Source of the DNA: JALYQB01 sp035640155
Lineage (GTDB): Bacteria; Actinomycetota; Actinomycetes; Mycobacteriales; Pseudonocardiaceae
Assembly (NCBI GenBank): GCA_035640155.1
Contig: DASQWR010000064.1
Coordinates: 1-60,842 of the forward strand
Direction of reading: 5' to 3'
Length of the DNA: 60,842 nt
In this document: positions 44,596 to 53,087 of the stretch, in pieces
How the letters are laid out: each line of letters opens with the position of its first letter
How positions within the stretch are numbered: position 1 is the first letter of the stretch
The notes under the pieces: generated by a model
What the model was told of the DNA's origin: nothing
What the model saw: the letters and a program-made list of their open reading frames with translations, nothing else
The model's database searches: none
Translations under genes and position numbers: made by a program

Positions 44596-44835
44596 TCAGC
44601 GGTCGGTGTCGACGACGTCGACGCGCACGCCGCGGCCACCGATCCCGCTCATCACCGTGCGCAGGGCGGTGGCGGTCCGACCACCGCGCCCGATGACCTT
44701 GCCGAGGTCCTCGGGGTTGACGTGCACTTCGAGGGTGCGACCGCGGCGGGTGGTCACCAGCTGCACCTGCACGTCGTCCGGGTAGTCGACGATGCCGCGG
44801 ACGAGGTGCTCCAGCGCGTCCGCCAGCATGCTCAC
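44596..44835 (-). CDS. khpA: KH-domain RNA-binding protein (KhpA/YlqC type)
   Basis: A protein of 79 residues from the GTG at 44835, which overlaps the rpsP stop (GTGA); ATG at 44829 is an alternative. ALEHLVRGIVDYPDDVQV leads into the KH signature VIGRGGRTATALRTVM. The family binds RNA and in firmicutes affects cell elongation and small-RNA biology. Between rpsP and rimM, the standard position. Confidence 0.93.
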   Translation of the reverse strand: MSMLADALEHLVRGIVDYPDDVQVQLVTTRRGRTLEVHVNPEDLGKVIGRGGRTATALRTVMSGIGGRGVRVDVVDTDR

Positions 44836-45416
44836 CCCTGCCCGTCCCCGGCCTTCTCGCTGGCCACGGCGGACTCGGCGGCATCGGGGCCACCAGCGGC
44901 GGGCTCGACGGCGCCCGGCTGCCCGCCGGCTCCGGATTCGCCGCCCTTCGGCTGGGCCGTCTCGGGCTGGGCCGTCTCGGGCTGGGCGGCCTCGGGCTGA
45001 ACCCTCGAGGTGCCGCCGTCCACCTTCCGCCCCGACTTTTTCCTCGGCGTGGTGGCCTCGGCACCGGGCCCTCCACCGGCCTCGGCGAGCGCCTTGGCGA
45101 ACAGCTCGGCCTTGTCCGGCTTCGGCTCGGCGCGACGGAGCGTGCCCTCGGAGCCGGGCACGCCCTTGAACTTCTGCCAGTCGCCGGTGATCTTCAGGAT
45201 GTTCTCGACGGGCTCGGTGGGCTGCGCACCGACGCCGAGCCAGTACTGCGCTCGGTCCGAGTCGACCTCGATGAGGCTCGGCTCGTCCTTCGGGTGGTAC
45301 TTGCCGATCGTCTCGATCGCCTTGCCGCCACGACGGGTGCGAGCGTCGGCGACGACGATGCGGTAGTAGGGCTGGCGGATCTTGCCGAGCCTCATGAGCT
45401 TGATCTTGACGGCCAC
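44832..45416 (-). CDS. rpsP: 30S ribosomal protein S16
   Basis: A protein of 194 residues: the S16 core is the first 85 or so (VKIKLMRLGKIRQPYYRIVV, GKYHPKDEPSLIEVDSDRAQ, QPTEPVENILKITGDW). The remaining 110 residues are a low-complexity Ala/Glu/Gln/Pro/Gly tail with QPETA-type pentamers (44949-44998). Long tails are usual for actinobacterial S16. ACAGGAGTAG precedes the GTG. First gene of rpsP-khpA-rimM-trmD. Confidence 0.96.
   Translation of the reverse strand: MAVKIKLMRLGKIRQPYYRIVVADARTRRGGKAIETIGKYHPKDEPSLIEVDSDRAQYWLGVGAQPTEPVENILKITGDWQKFKGVPGSEGTLRRAEPKPDKAELFAKALAEAGGGPGAEATTPRKKSGRKVDGGTSRVQPEAAQPETAQPETAQPKGGESGAGGQPGAVEPAAGGPDAAESAVASEKAGDGQG
44949..44998 (-). repeat. Imperfect 15-bp repeats in the rpsP tail
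   Basis: Three 15-base units with the theme GGCTGGGCCGTCTCG in plus-strand order encode successive QPETA/QPEAA pentamers in the disordered tail of S16. Frame is kept. Confidence 0.75.
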
Positions 45417-45607
45417 GGGTGTAGCTACTCCTGTCAGACGCTGCGATCATCGGGGCGAGCGCGGGGCCGACGTGGGGTTACCGGTCACAGCACTCTCCAG
45501 GGCCAGGCGGTCGCAGCGCGGTGAGAGGGCCCGCCACGACACCAGCTGCCTATTCTGCCAGATGTGTGGCGCAGCTCCGAAGTCACCGGTACCGGCGGCC
45601 CGGGCAG

Positions 45608-46366
45608 TCAGCCGAACGGCGCGGGAGCTCGGCCTACCTCCTCCAGTGCCGCTCGCACCGCCCGGGCGTGTGCCACCGCACCGGGGGTGTCGCCGTGCAG
45701 GCAGAGGGAGCGGGCGGGGCTGGGCAGGACGGTGCCGTCCACCGCGACCACCTCGCCCCGCTCGGCGAGACGCAGTGCCCGCGCCACCACATCCGCCGTG
45801 CCGGTGATCAGTGCATCGGGCTGCCCGCGCGGCACCAGTTCGCCGGTGGGCAGGTACCCCCGGTCGACGAACGCCTCGGGCACCGCGGACAGCCCGGCGG
45901 CCTCGGCGGCCGCGAGCAGCGCCGAACCGGGCAGCCCGAGCACCGGCAGCGGGCCGAACACCCGCGTTCCCTCCACCACCGCGCGCGCGTGTCCGGTGTG
46001 GTGCACCGCGGCGTTGTAGAGCGCCCCGTGCGGCTTGACATAGGCGACGCGGGTACCAGCGGCGCGGGCACAGGCGTCGAGGGCCCCGAGCTGGTAGAGC
46101 ACCTCGTCGGCGAGCACGGCCGGCTCGACGTCGAGGAACCTGCGGCCGAAACCGGCCAGGTCGCGGTAGGACACCTGCGCGCCGACCATCACACCGCGGG
46201 CCGCAGCCTGCCCGCAGACCCGGCGCATCGTAGGCGGGTCCCCCGCGTGGAAGCCGCAGGCCACGTTGGCCGAGGTCACCACGTCGAGCAGCGCCTCGTC
46301 GTCCCCGAGCTGCCAGACCCCGAATCCCTCACCCAGGTCACTGTTGAGGTCGAGTCCGCGGCTCAC
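45608..46366 (-). CDS. pxpA: 5-oxoprolinase subunit PxpA (LamB/YcsF family)
   Basis: A protein of 252 residues from the GTG at 46366 (MSRGLDLNSDLGEGFGVWQL). Conserved blocks: ANVACGFHAGDPPTMRRV, VGAQVSYRDLAGFGRRFLDV, AYVKPHGALYNAAVHH, FVDRGYLPTGELVPRG and SLCLHGDTPGAVAHAR. The enzyme complex converts 5-oxoproline to glutamate, but pxpB and pxpC are not beside it here. It overlaps the CPBP gene stop by four bases (GTGA). Confidence 0.94.
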   Translation of the reverse strand: MSRGLDLNSDLGEGFGVWQLGDDEALLDVVTSANVACGFHAGDPPTMRRVCGQAAARGVMVGAQVSYRDLAGFGRRFLDVEPAVLADEVLYQLGALDACARAAGTRVAYVKPHGALYNAAVHHTGHARAVVEGTRVFGPLPVLGLPGSALLAAAEAAGLSAVPEAFVDRGYLPTGELVPRGQPDALITGTADVVARALRLAERGEVVAVDGTVLPSPARSLCLHGDTPGAVAHARAVRAALEEVGRAPAPFG

Positions 46367-47223
46367 GCGGGCACTACCCCCAGGGTGATCAGCAGCAAGC
46401 CGAGCGCGGGCACGAAGTTGTTCGCCTGGTGGGCCACCACACTGGCCAGCAGGTTCCCGGTGAGCATCCGCGCCAACCCGATCGGGATCGAGATGACGAC
46501 GAGCAGCGGCGTGCGGAGCAACTCGAAGTGCAAGAAGGCGAACCCCACCGTGGTGACACCGAAGATGAGCCAGCGGTTCCATCGCCAATGCTCCAGCGCC
46601 CGCCACAGCACGCCGCGGAAAAGCACCTCCTCGCACAGCGGCGCTACCAGCCAGACCACCAGGAACACGGCCACCGCGGTCACCGGGAACAACGCCTGGC
46701 CGTCGAACAACTCACCCACGGCGGAGTTCGCCTGGTCCTCACCGACCCACCAGGCCCAAATCAAGGATGCCGGGATGGTGAGCAACATGCCGCCGGTGCC
46801 CAGCGCGAGGCCGATGCCCAGATCGCGCCAGCTGCACCCCACCGCGAGCTCACGGCGCAACCGGCCGGCTGCCGGACCGCCACCGAGCAGGCGGGTACCG
46901 CCGAGCGCGACCAGGGCGGCGAGCACGGTGGGGACGGCCAGCGCCACCAGCAGCGCGCCGCCCGGCAGCGGTCCGTCCGAAAGGCCCGGATCGACGATCA
47001 CGAAGGGCACCAACGCGAGCAGCGACACCAGCAGGAACGTCACCTCGGCAGCCGCGAACACCCCGAGCATCGCCCAGCCGCCACGGCGGCCTCGCACCTC
47101 CGGCGGCGGAACCGGGTGCGCGACGGCCACCGGACGCATCGGCGCCGGGAACCCGCCGGCCGGTGTCCACGACGACGGGGACGGGGTGGCGCCCTGGGAC
47201 TCCCGCTGTGGTGGGATGGTCAC
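46363..47223 (-). CDS. CPBP-family intramembrane metalloprotease
   Basis: A protein of 286 residues with a Pro-rich cytoplasmic head and about seven helices. The CPBP (CAAX protease/bacteriocin-processing) motifs are all present: CEEVLFRGVLWRAL (EExxxR), FAFLHFEL (FxxxH) and ASVVAHQANNF (HxxxN). Members cut prenylated proteins or peptides or regulate membrane signalling; substrate unknown. GGAGGAG precedes the GTG. Coupled to pxpA. Confidence 0.9.
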   Translation of the reverse strand: MTIPPQRESQGATPSPSSWTPAGGFPAPMRPVAVAHPVPPPEVRGRRGGWAMLGVFAAAEVTFLLVSLLALVPFVIVDPGLSDGPLPGGALLVALAVPTVLAALVALGGTRLLGGGPAAGRLRRELAVGCSWRDLGIGLALGTGGMLLTIPASLIWAWWVGEDQANSAVGELFDGQALFPVTAVAVFLVVWLVAPLCEEVLFRGVLWRALEHWRWNRWLIFGVTTVGFAFLHFELLRTPLLVVISIPIGLARMLTGNLLASVVAHQANNFVPALGLLLITLGVVPA

Positions 47224-47254
47224 GGCTCCTCCAGGGTGTCGGACGGACCGGACC

Positions 47255-48328
47255 TCATCGGAACGCCACTCCTCGCAGGAGCATCAGCGACGGCGTCCGC
47301 AGCACGTCGGGGTCGGTGCGGGGATCGCCGTCGACGACCAGCAGGTCGGCCGGGGCACCGTCGACGAGCCCGGGCACGTCGAGCCAGTCCCGGGCCGCCC
47401 AGCTCGCTGCGGCCAGCGCCCGCTCCCCGTCCATCCCGGCGGTCCGCAGCGCGGCGATCTCGTCCACGACCCGGCCGTGCGCGACGCCGCCACCAGCGTC
47501 GGAACCCACGTAGACCGGCACGCCGGCGTCGAGGGCAGCGCGCACGGTGGCCGGGGCGCGGGCATGCAGGGCACGCATGTGCTCGGCGTAGCGCGGATAG
47601 CGGGTGGCCGTGTCGGCGATCGCGGGGAACGTCTCAATGTTGATCAACGTCGGCACCAGCGCGACGGCGCGCCGGGCCATCTCGCCGATGATGTCGTCGG
47701 ACAGGCCGGTGCCGTGCTCGATGCAGTCGATCCCGGCGCGGATCAATCCGGGCAACGCGTCCTCGCCGAAGACATGCGCGGTCACCCGGGCACCGAGGGA
47801 GTGCGCGACCGCGATCGCCTCGACGAGCACGTCGTCGGGCCACAGCGGACAGAGGTCACCGACCCCCCGGTCGATCCAGTCCCCCACCAGCTTGACCCAG
47901 CCGTCACCGGCGCGGGCCTGCGCCGCCACGGCCTCCGGGAGCAGCGCCGGGTCGTCCAGCTCGACGCCCAGCGCGGGGATGTAGCGCTTGGGCCGGGCCA
48001 GGTGCTGCCCGGCGCGCACGATCCGCGGCAGGTCGGCCCGCTGCTGCAGGAGCGTGGTGTCGATCGGGGAGCCACAGTCGCGGATCAGCAGCGCACCACC
48101 GTCGCGGTCGGTCCGCGCCTGCTCGCCGGCCTCCTCGAGCCCCACCGGGCCGTCCGGCCCGACGCCGACGTGGCAGTGGGCGTCGACCAGCCCGGGCAGC
48201 ACGTATCCGCGGTCGACGACCGTCTCCGCGCCGGGTACCGGCTCGGTGCGCACCAGCCCGTCGAGCACCCACAGCTCGCCTGGCTCGCCGCCGGGCAGCA
48301 GGACACCGCGCAGGTGCAGCGCGGTCAC
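47255..48328 (-). CDS. Amidohydrolase-family metal-dependent hydrolase
   Basis: A protein of 357 residues with a TIM-barrel amidohydrolase site: LVDAHCHVG (HxH), WVKLVGDWIDRG (bridging Lys), VTAHVFGEDALPGLI and CIEHGTGL (two His), and VYVGSDAGGG (Asp). The substrate is probably a cyclic amide or imidazolone-like compound, by resemblance to imidazolonepropionase and prolidase groups, but this is not certain. The GTG start overlaps the ffh stop (GTGA), matching M. tuberculosis Rv2915c beside ffh. Confidence 0.9.
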   Translation of the reverse strand: MTALHLRGVLLPGGEPGELWVLDGLVRTEPVPGAETVVDRGYVLPGLVDAHCHVGVGPDGPVGLEEAGEQARTDRDGGALLIRDCGSPIDTTLLQQRADLPRIVRAGQHLARPKRYIPALGVELDDPALLPEAVAAQARAGDGWVKLVGDWIDRGVGDLCPLWPDDVLVEAIAVAHSLGARVTAHVFGEDALPGLIRAGIDCIEHGTGLSDDIIGEMARRAVALVPTLINIETFPAIADTATRYPRYAEHMRALHARAPATVRAALDAGVPVYVGSDAGGGVAHGRVVDEIAALRTAGMDGERALAAASWAARDWLDVPGLVDGAPADLLVVDGDPRTDPDVLRTPSLMLLRGVAFR

Positions 48329-49920
48329 CTCTTGCCGAACTTCAGCTTCGACGGATCGAACCCGGGCGGGAGCTGGTCCAGCCCAGGAATCCCCGGCGAC
48401 GGCTGCCCCGGCATGCCCGGGGGCAGCTGCCCCGGGGGCAGGCCCGGGAAGCCGGCTGGCATGCCGCCGCGCACCTTCGGCGGTGTCGGTCCCCGGCCCT
48501 TGCCCTTCTTGCCCTTCTTGCCCTTGCGACTGCTCCGGGCGCCCCCGCCCGCACCGGGCAGCCCGAACCGGCCGGCCATCTGCTGCATCATCTTGCGGGC
48601 CTCGAAGAACCGCTCGACGAGCAGGTTGACCTCGCTCACGGCGACACCGGAGCCGCGCGCGATCCGATTCCGCCGCGACGCATTGATGATCTTCGGATCG
48701 GCCCGCTCCATCGGGGTCATGCCGCGGATGATCGCCTGCATCCGGTCCAGGTGCTTCTCGTCGACCCCGGCGAGCTGGTCCTTCATCTGGTTCGCGCCGG
48801 GCAGCATCCCGAGCAGGTTCGAGATCGGACCCATCCGGCGCACCGTGAGCATCTGCTCGAGGAAGTCCTCCAGCGTGAGCTCACCAGATCCGATCTTGGT
48901 CGCGGCCGCCTCGGCCTGCTCGGCGTCGAAGACCTGCTCGGCCTGCTCGATCAGGGTGAGCATGTCACCCATCCCGAGGATGCGGCTGGCCATTCGGTCG
49001 GGATGGAAGACGTCGAAGTCGGCGAGTCCCTCCCCGTTCGACGCGAAGAGGATCGGCCTACCGGTGATCTCGCGGACGGACAGCGCCGCCCCCCCGCGCG
49101 CGTCACCGTCGAGCTTGGTGAGCACCACACCGGTGAACCCGACCCCGTCGCGGAACGCCTCGGCGGTGGCCACCGCGTCCTGGCCGATCATGGCGTCGAC
49201 CACGAACAGCGTCTCGTTCGGCTGCACGGCATCGCGGATTTCGCTGGCCTGACGCATCAGCTCCTCGTCGATGCCGAGGCGCCCCGCCGTGTCGATGACG
49301 ACCATGTCGTGCTGGCGCGTGCGGGCCTCGGCGACCCCACGTCGGGCGACGTCGACCGGATCGCCCGGCTCTGCCGGATGCCCCGTCGCTGACGCTCCGG
49401 GCTCTGCCGGATGCCCCGTCGCTGACGCTCCGGGGTGGGGAGCGAACACCGGCACTCCGGCACGCTCACCGATGACCTGCAGCTGGGTGACGGCATTGGG
49501 CCGCTGCAGGTCACAGGCCACCAGCAGCGGGGTGTGCCCCTGCCCCTTGAGCCAGCGGGCCAGCTTGCCTGCCAGGGTGGTCTTGCCGGCGCCCTGCAGG
49601 CCGGCGAGCATGATCACCGTCGGCGGCGTCCTCGCCAGGTCGAGGCGGCGGGTCTCGCCACCGAGGATGCCGATCAGCTCCTCGTTGACGATCTTGATGA
49701 CCTGCTGGGCGGGGTTCAGCGCGGCGGAGACCTCGGCGCCCTTGGCGCGTTCCTTGACCTGCGCGATGAACTGCCGGACCACCGGCAGCGCGACGTCGGC
49801 GTCGAGCAGCGCGATGCGGATCTCGCGGCAGGTGATGTCGATGTCGGCGTCGGAGAGCCTGCCCTTGCCGCGCAGACCGCCCAACGTCGAGGTGAGCCGG
49901 TCGGAGAGGGTGTCGAACAC
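48325..49920 (-). CDS. ffh: Signal recognition particle protein Ffh
   Basis: A protein of 531 residues from the GTG at 49920 after GAGGAGCG; the frame is open upstream without homology. Domains: N (residues 1-90), GTPase G with GLQGAGKTTLAGKLARWL, CDLQRPNAVTQLQ, VVIDTAGRL and LTKLDGDARGG, and the Met-rich RNA/signal-binding M domain (MLTVRRMGPISNLLGMLPG; RRNRIARGSGV). A Lys-rich then Gly/Pro-rich tail ends it. Two 11-residue GASATGHPAEP units from a 33-bp tandem repeat are inserted in the G domain, between VFAPHP and DPVDVARRG. Works with FtsY at the window's end. Confidence 0.96.
   Translation of the reverse strand: MFDTLSDRLTSTLGGLRGKGRLSDADIDITCREIRIALLDADVALPVVRQFIAQVKERAKGAEVSAALNPAQQVIKIVNEELIGILGGETRRLDLARTPPTVIMLAGLQGAGKTTLAGKLARWLKGQGHTPLLVACDLQRPNAVTQLQVIGERAGVPVFAPHPGASATGHPAEPGASATGHPAEPGDPVDVARRGVAEARTRQHDMVVIDTAGRLGIDEELMRQASEIRDAVQPNETLFVVDAMIGQDAVATAEAFRDGVGFTGVVLTKLDGDARGGAALSVREITGRPILFASNGEGLADFDVFHPDRMASRILGMGDMLTLIEQAEQVFDAEQAEAAATKIGSGELTLEDFLEQMLTVRRMGPISNLLGMLPGANQMKDQLAGVDEKHLDRMQAIIRGMTPMERADPKIINASRRNRIARGSGVAVSEVNLLVERFFEARKMMQQMAGRFGLPGAGGGARSSRKGKKGKKGKGRGPTPPKVRGGMPAGFPGLPPGQLPPGMPGQPSPGIPGLDQLPPGFDPSKLKFGKR
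49368..49433 (-). repeat. Two identical tandem 33-bp units inside the Ffh GTPase domain
   Basis: Units at 49368-49400 and 49401-49433 match base for base. Together they add 22 residues to a surface loop of the G domain, where related proteins have only a few residues. The frame is kept. Confidence 0.92.
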
Positions 49921-50333
49921 GCCGGTCGCGCTCCTCGAGGGTCCGGTGGGTGCCGCCGTGGCCGCGCTGCGGGCCACCAGCAGGTCTGGGTCGGTGTGAC
50001 CCTGCGGCAAGGGTAGACGCCCAACCGGGCGAGAGGCCGCTCCCGGCGGCTCTCGCCCCTCCTGGCGCGGGCCGCCGGGAGCGGCGTGCCGGTGTGGCCC
50101 GCGGTGGTCAGTCGTGCATCCAACCGTCCGACCCCCTTTACTGCGGACGGGTCCCCTTCCCACACCCGACCACCTGGTGGCCACGAGGACAAGGCTGCCG
50201 CCCATCGCCACCCGTCAGTAGCGTGATGGCCCGCGAATCCGGGCAGGTAGGACTACTCAGCTGCTACGGGCAACCTCGCCCGGCCGTCCTCGGCCGCTCA
50301 CCGGCGGACATCAGCCCGTTCTCTGGTCGCCCT

Positions 50334-51668
50334 TCAGCCGAGAAACCGTCGGGTCACCTCGTACCAGCCCTGGAGCGAGAGGGTCAGCGAGTCGATGTCG
50401 ATCCGCTCGTTGCAGCCGTGGAACCGCGACCAGTACTCCCGGGGTGTGAGCCGGTCGCTGAGGAGGCCGAACCCGTAGGTGATCGTCCCGGCGGGCCGCA
50501 GCCAGCGGGCATCGGTCTGGGCGGGCAGAACCGAGGGAACCAGCCTCCCCCCTGGGTGGGTGTCTGCGACCAGCCCTTCGAGGACGTCCCACAGCGGAGT
50601 CCTCGTCGACGACTCGGTGGCGGCGAGGAGCGCCTGTGAGACGACATCCTGCGGAGCCACCAGGCCGGAAAGGAGGAGGCGCAGTTCGGCCATGATCGTC
50701 TCAAGATCGTCGCCGAGCGCCGGCCGCACGTTGACCGTCAGCGACACGGTGCTCGGGATGATGTTCGACGCCTGACCGCCCGTCACGATCGTGGGCACCA
50801 CGGTGCAGCGGGTGCAGGCATGGGCGCGGGCGGCGACGTCGGTGGGAAGCGTGGGAAGGATCTCGTCGATCCGTTGGGCGTCGATCAGCGCTTCTGTGGT
50901 GTCCCTGGAGAACTCCTGGGCCCGGACCCAACGTCTCCAGGCCTCGCTGATCCGGATCGGTGGCGCCCACCCGTCCAGACGCCGTACCACCTCCGCGGCG
51001 CGGACCAGGGCGTTGCTCGCCGCGTAGGGCAGCGAGGAATGGCCGGCCTGGCCCCGAACGGTGATGAACACCCTGCCGCCGCCCTTGTCGGCGACGTAGG
51101 CATCGATCAGGGCTCCGGACCGACCCTGGCGAACGGCGCCGCCGACCTCGGTGAGGGCGTAGTCGGTGTGCACCAGATCCGGCGCCGAGTCCAGGACCAG
51201 CTTCGCACCCAGGAGGCCGCCGCACTCCTCGTCAGGGACCGCCCAGAAGACCAGGTCGCCGGTGGGACGGAACCCCTCGTCGGCGAGCCGTCGAACCGCG
51301 AGGGCCATGGCCGCGGTCTGGTTGAGCATGTCAACCGCCCCTCGACCCCAGACCTCACCGTCCACCACATCACCGCCGAACGGGTCCTGACGCCAACCCT
51401 CGGTTCCGGCGGCCACCACATCGGTGTGTCCGAGCAGACACAGCGACGGGGCGCTCGGCTCCGCACCACTGATCCGGGTGATCAGTGACGCCCGGCCGGG
51501 GATCGGCTCGTACCACTCGACGTCGAGCCCCGGCCCTTCAAGGACAGCACGCAGGTCTGCGGCGTTTCGCGACTCCTCACCGCTCGATGGCCAACCACCG
51601 CTCACGCAGCCGTTCCTGATGAGCTGCCCAAGCAACTCGACGACTGCCCCGCTACCCATCCCCACCAC
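50334..51668 (-). CDS. M20-family metallopeptidase (ArgE/DapE/carboxypeptidase-like)
   Basis: A protein of 444 residues. Di-zinc ligands: His and Asp in CLLGHTDVVAAG, Asp in WGRGAVDMLNQTAAM, catalytic Glu pair in AVPDEECGGLLGAK, and a late His in FHGCNERI. The dimerisation domain includes GQAGHSSLPYAASNALVRAA. It hydrolyses an amide or peptide bond in the cytoplasm; substrate unknown. GTG start at 51668 or ATG at 51659. Stands alone upstream of a toxin-antitoxin pair. Confidence 0.9.
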   Translation of the reverse strand: MVGMGSGAVVELLGQLIRNGCVSGGWPSSGEESRNAADLRAVLEGPGLDVEWYEPIPGRASLITRISGAEPSAPSLCLLGHTDVVAAGTEGWRQDPFGGDVVDGEVWGRGAVDMLNQTAAMALAVRRLADEGFRPTGDLVFWAVPDEECGGLLGAKLVLDSAPDLVHTDYALTEVGGAVRQGRSGALIDAYVADKGGGRVFITVRGQAGHSSLPYAASNALVRAAEVVRRLDGWAPPIRISEAWRRWVRAQEFSRDTTEALIDAQRIDEILPTLPTDVAARAHACTRCTVVPTIVTGGQASNIIPSTVSLTVNVRPALGDDLETIMAELRLLLSGLVAPQDVVSQALLAATESSTRTPLWDVLEGLVADTHPGGRLVPSVLPAQTDARWLRPAGTITYGFGLLSDRLTPREYWSRFHGCNERIDIDSLTLSLQGWYEVTRRFLG

Positions 51669-51743
51669 CTGGACAGCTTACCCCCACCGGCGTCCTGCTG
51701 CTATCGAACCGGGGTGAGGCGTCCGTTGGACCGGCTGTGTCGT

Positions 51744-52052
51744 CTAGCCGACTTTGAACTGCTCGTCGCCAAAGTTGGCGACAATCTCGAGGAGCCCTCC
51801 AAGGGCTGCAACGTACCGGTCAAGCACATCGATACCTGCAAGCTCGCCGCTCTCGATCTGGCTGACCCGCCCGACTGTGACCCCCATCTGCTGGGCGACC
51901 TGGCGTTGGGTCAGGCCGCGACGTTTGCGCAGGTCGGCCAGCCGCTGCGCCCGGACTCGTGCGAGGAGCCGTTCCTTGCCCTCTTCGACCTTCTCCGGTC
52001 CGACTGCTTCCACATGCTTGTGTCGGACATCAGCCCAGCGGACGTAATTCAT
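51744..52052 (-). CDS. XRE-family helix-turn-helix antitoxin (HigA-like)
   Basis: A protein of 102 residues with an HTH in the second half: LADLRKRRGLTQRQVAQQMG and VTVGRVSQIESGELAGIDVL. It would neutralise the toxin encoded just upstream and repress the pair. The ATG overlaps the toxin stop (ATGA), toxin first, which is the HigBA order. A 7-bp palindrome upstream of the toxin gene is the likely operator. Confidence 0.88.
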   Translation of the reverse strand: MNYVRWADVRHKHVEAVGPEKVEEGKERLLARVRAQRLADLRKRRGLTQRQVAQQMGVTVGRVSQIESGELAGIDVLDRYVAALGGLLEIVANFGDEQFKVG

Positions 52053-52426
52053 GATCTTCCCTCTTCCTCTGCACTGCGCTCCTTGAGGTACAACTTGTAG
52101 AGCCTCTCGGCCCGTGGTACGGCTTCTCGGTACCACCGCCGCCAGTTCCCTGCCTTGTCCCCACCGACGAGCAGGATCGCGCTGCGCCACGGATCGAAGG
52201 CGAACAAGACGCGGATCTCCGAGCTGCCCACTGACCCCGGCCGTAGTTCCTTGAGGTTGTGCATCGTCGAGCCCTTGATCCGGTCGGCCAGCGGCCTGCC
52301 GAGGTTTGGGCCGACCTCGGCGAGAGCTTCGATCGCAGACACGACCTGCTGGTAGCTGCCGTGGTCGGTCCCACCAAGGCTGTCGAGCCACTCGTTGACC
52401 TCGTCGGTGAGGTAGACCTCCCACAC
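52049..52426 (-). CDS. RelE/HigB-type toxin (Gp49-like)
   Basis: A protein of 125 residues from the GTG at 52426, chosen for GAGAGG seven bases upstream; GTG at 52441 or TTG at 52453 extend it. Family features: VWEVYLTDEVNEWLDSL, GRPLADRIKGSTMHNLKELR, SEIRVLFAFDPWRSAILLVG, and GNWRRWYREAVPRAERLY. The DPxR-ILLVGGDKxGxW pattern is typical of Gp49/HigB mRNA interferases, which cut mRNA on the ribosome. Confidence 0.88.
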   Translation of the reverse strand: MWEVYLTDEVNEWLDSLGGTDHGSYQQVVSAIEALAEVGPNLGRPLADRIKGSTMHNLKELRPGSVGSSEIRVLFAFDPWRSAILLVGGDKAGNWRRWYREAVPRAERLYKLYLKERSAEEEGRS

Positions 52427-52456
52427 CTGTTCGCCTCTCACTCGCCCGACCAATTA

Positions 52457-52474
52457 GTTTAGCAGAAGCTAAAC
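52457..52474. promoter_or_regulatory. Palindromic operator of the HigBA-like module
   Basis: GTTTAGC-AGAA-GCTAAAC is a perfect 7-bp inverted repeat 31 bases before the toxin start, in an AT-rich patch. On the minus strand it places a TAAACT -10-like hexamer near the toxin gene. Position and symmetry fit binding by the HTH antitoxin. Confidence 0.65.
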
Positions 52475-53087
52475 AAGCGGAGCGCTTGCGCGCGGTGCTC
52501 CGTGATCTTGCAGGCCCTGCGTACTTCGGCCTCGGCGTTGATCTCCTCGCGGCTCAGGATCATCCCTGCTGTCTCGGCCTGCTGTGGGAGCCGCCGCCCG
52601 CCCACTCGCCCTGATCTCCGACGCGGTGCTGAATCCGGGCAGAGCTGGTACCTCGGAGGTGGCCACCTTCGCCAGGCCCCGTTCCCTGCGCTTCGGGCGA
52701 ACCGCATGGACCCTCGGGCGCAGACCTGGCAGCATTCAATCCGTGTGACACGGCAGCGGGAAGCGACCCGCCCGCCGCGTCCCCTCTCGGCCGTTGGGTC
52801 GTTGGCGAGGTCGGCGAGCGGCTGTTCGGCCTGTTCGGACATGCCTGCTGCGGCCGCGACCGCGGCCGGATCGGGCCTATATGCGATGTGAGCTACCGCG
52901 CGAGACCGGGAGCTGTTGGCGGAACTGAGGCGACTGCACTACGAGGTGGTGCTAGCGACGGGTGAAGGGCTGGTCGATGTGAACGGCACCGCCGGTCAGG
53001 GCCGGATCACGGCGTTCTGGAACGCAGTCGCGCCGACCTGCGATCGTGCTTGAAATGGTTTCGCGGGTGGGAGACCTCGCCGGACTG
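52475..53087. other. Gene-poor region with a possible gene remnant
   Basis: No intact gene is supported in about 610 bases. On the plus strand 52892-53053 reads a plausible protein end (RELLAELRRLHYEVVLATGE, then GLVDVNGTAGQGRITAFWN) with a stop at 53053, but it has no start and no recognised family. Other frames look like noise. Probably eroded DNA beside the toxin-antitoxin pair. Confidence 0.35.

Noticed and set aside
52459..52842. Minus-strand open frame of about 127 codons
   Set aside because: Composition is Arg/Cys-rich without any family pattern, and it runs through the toxin operator; most likely chance.
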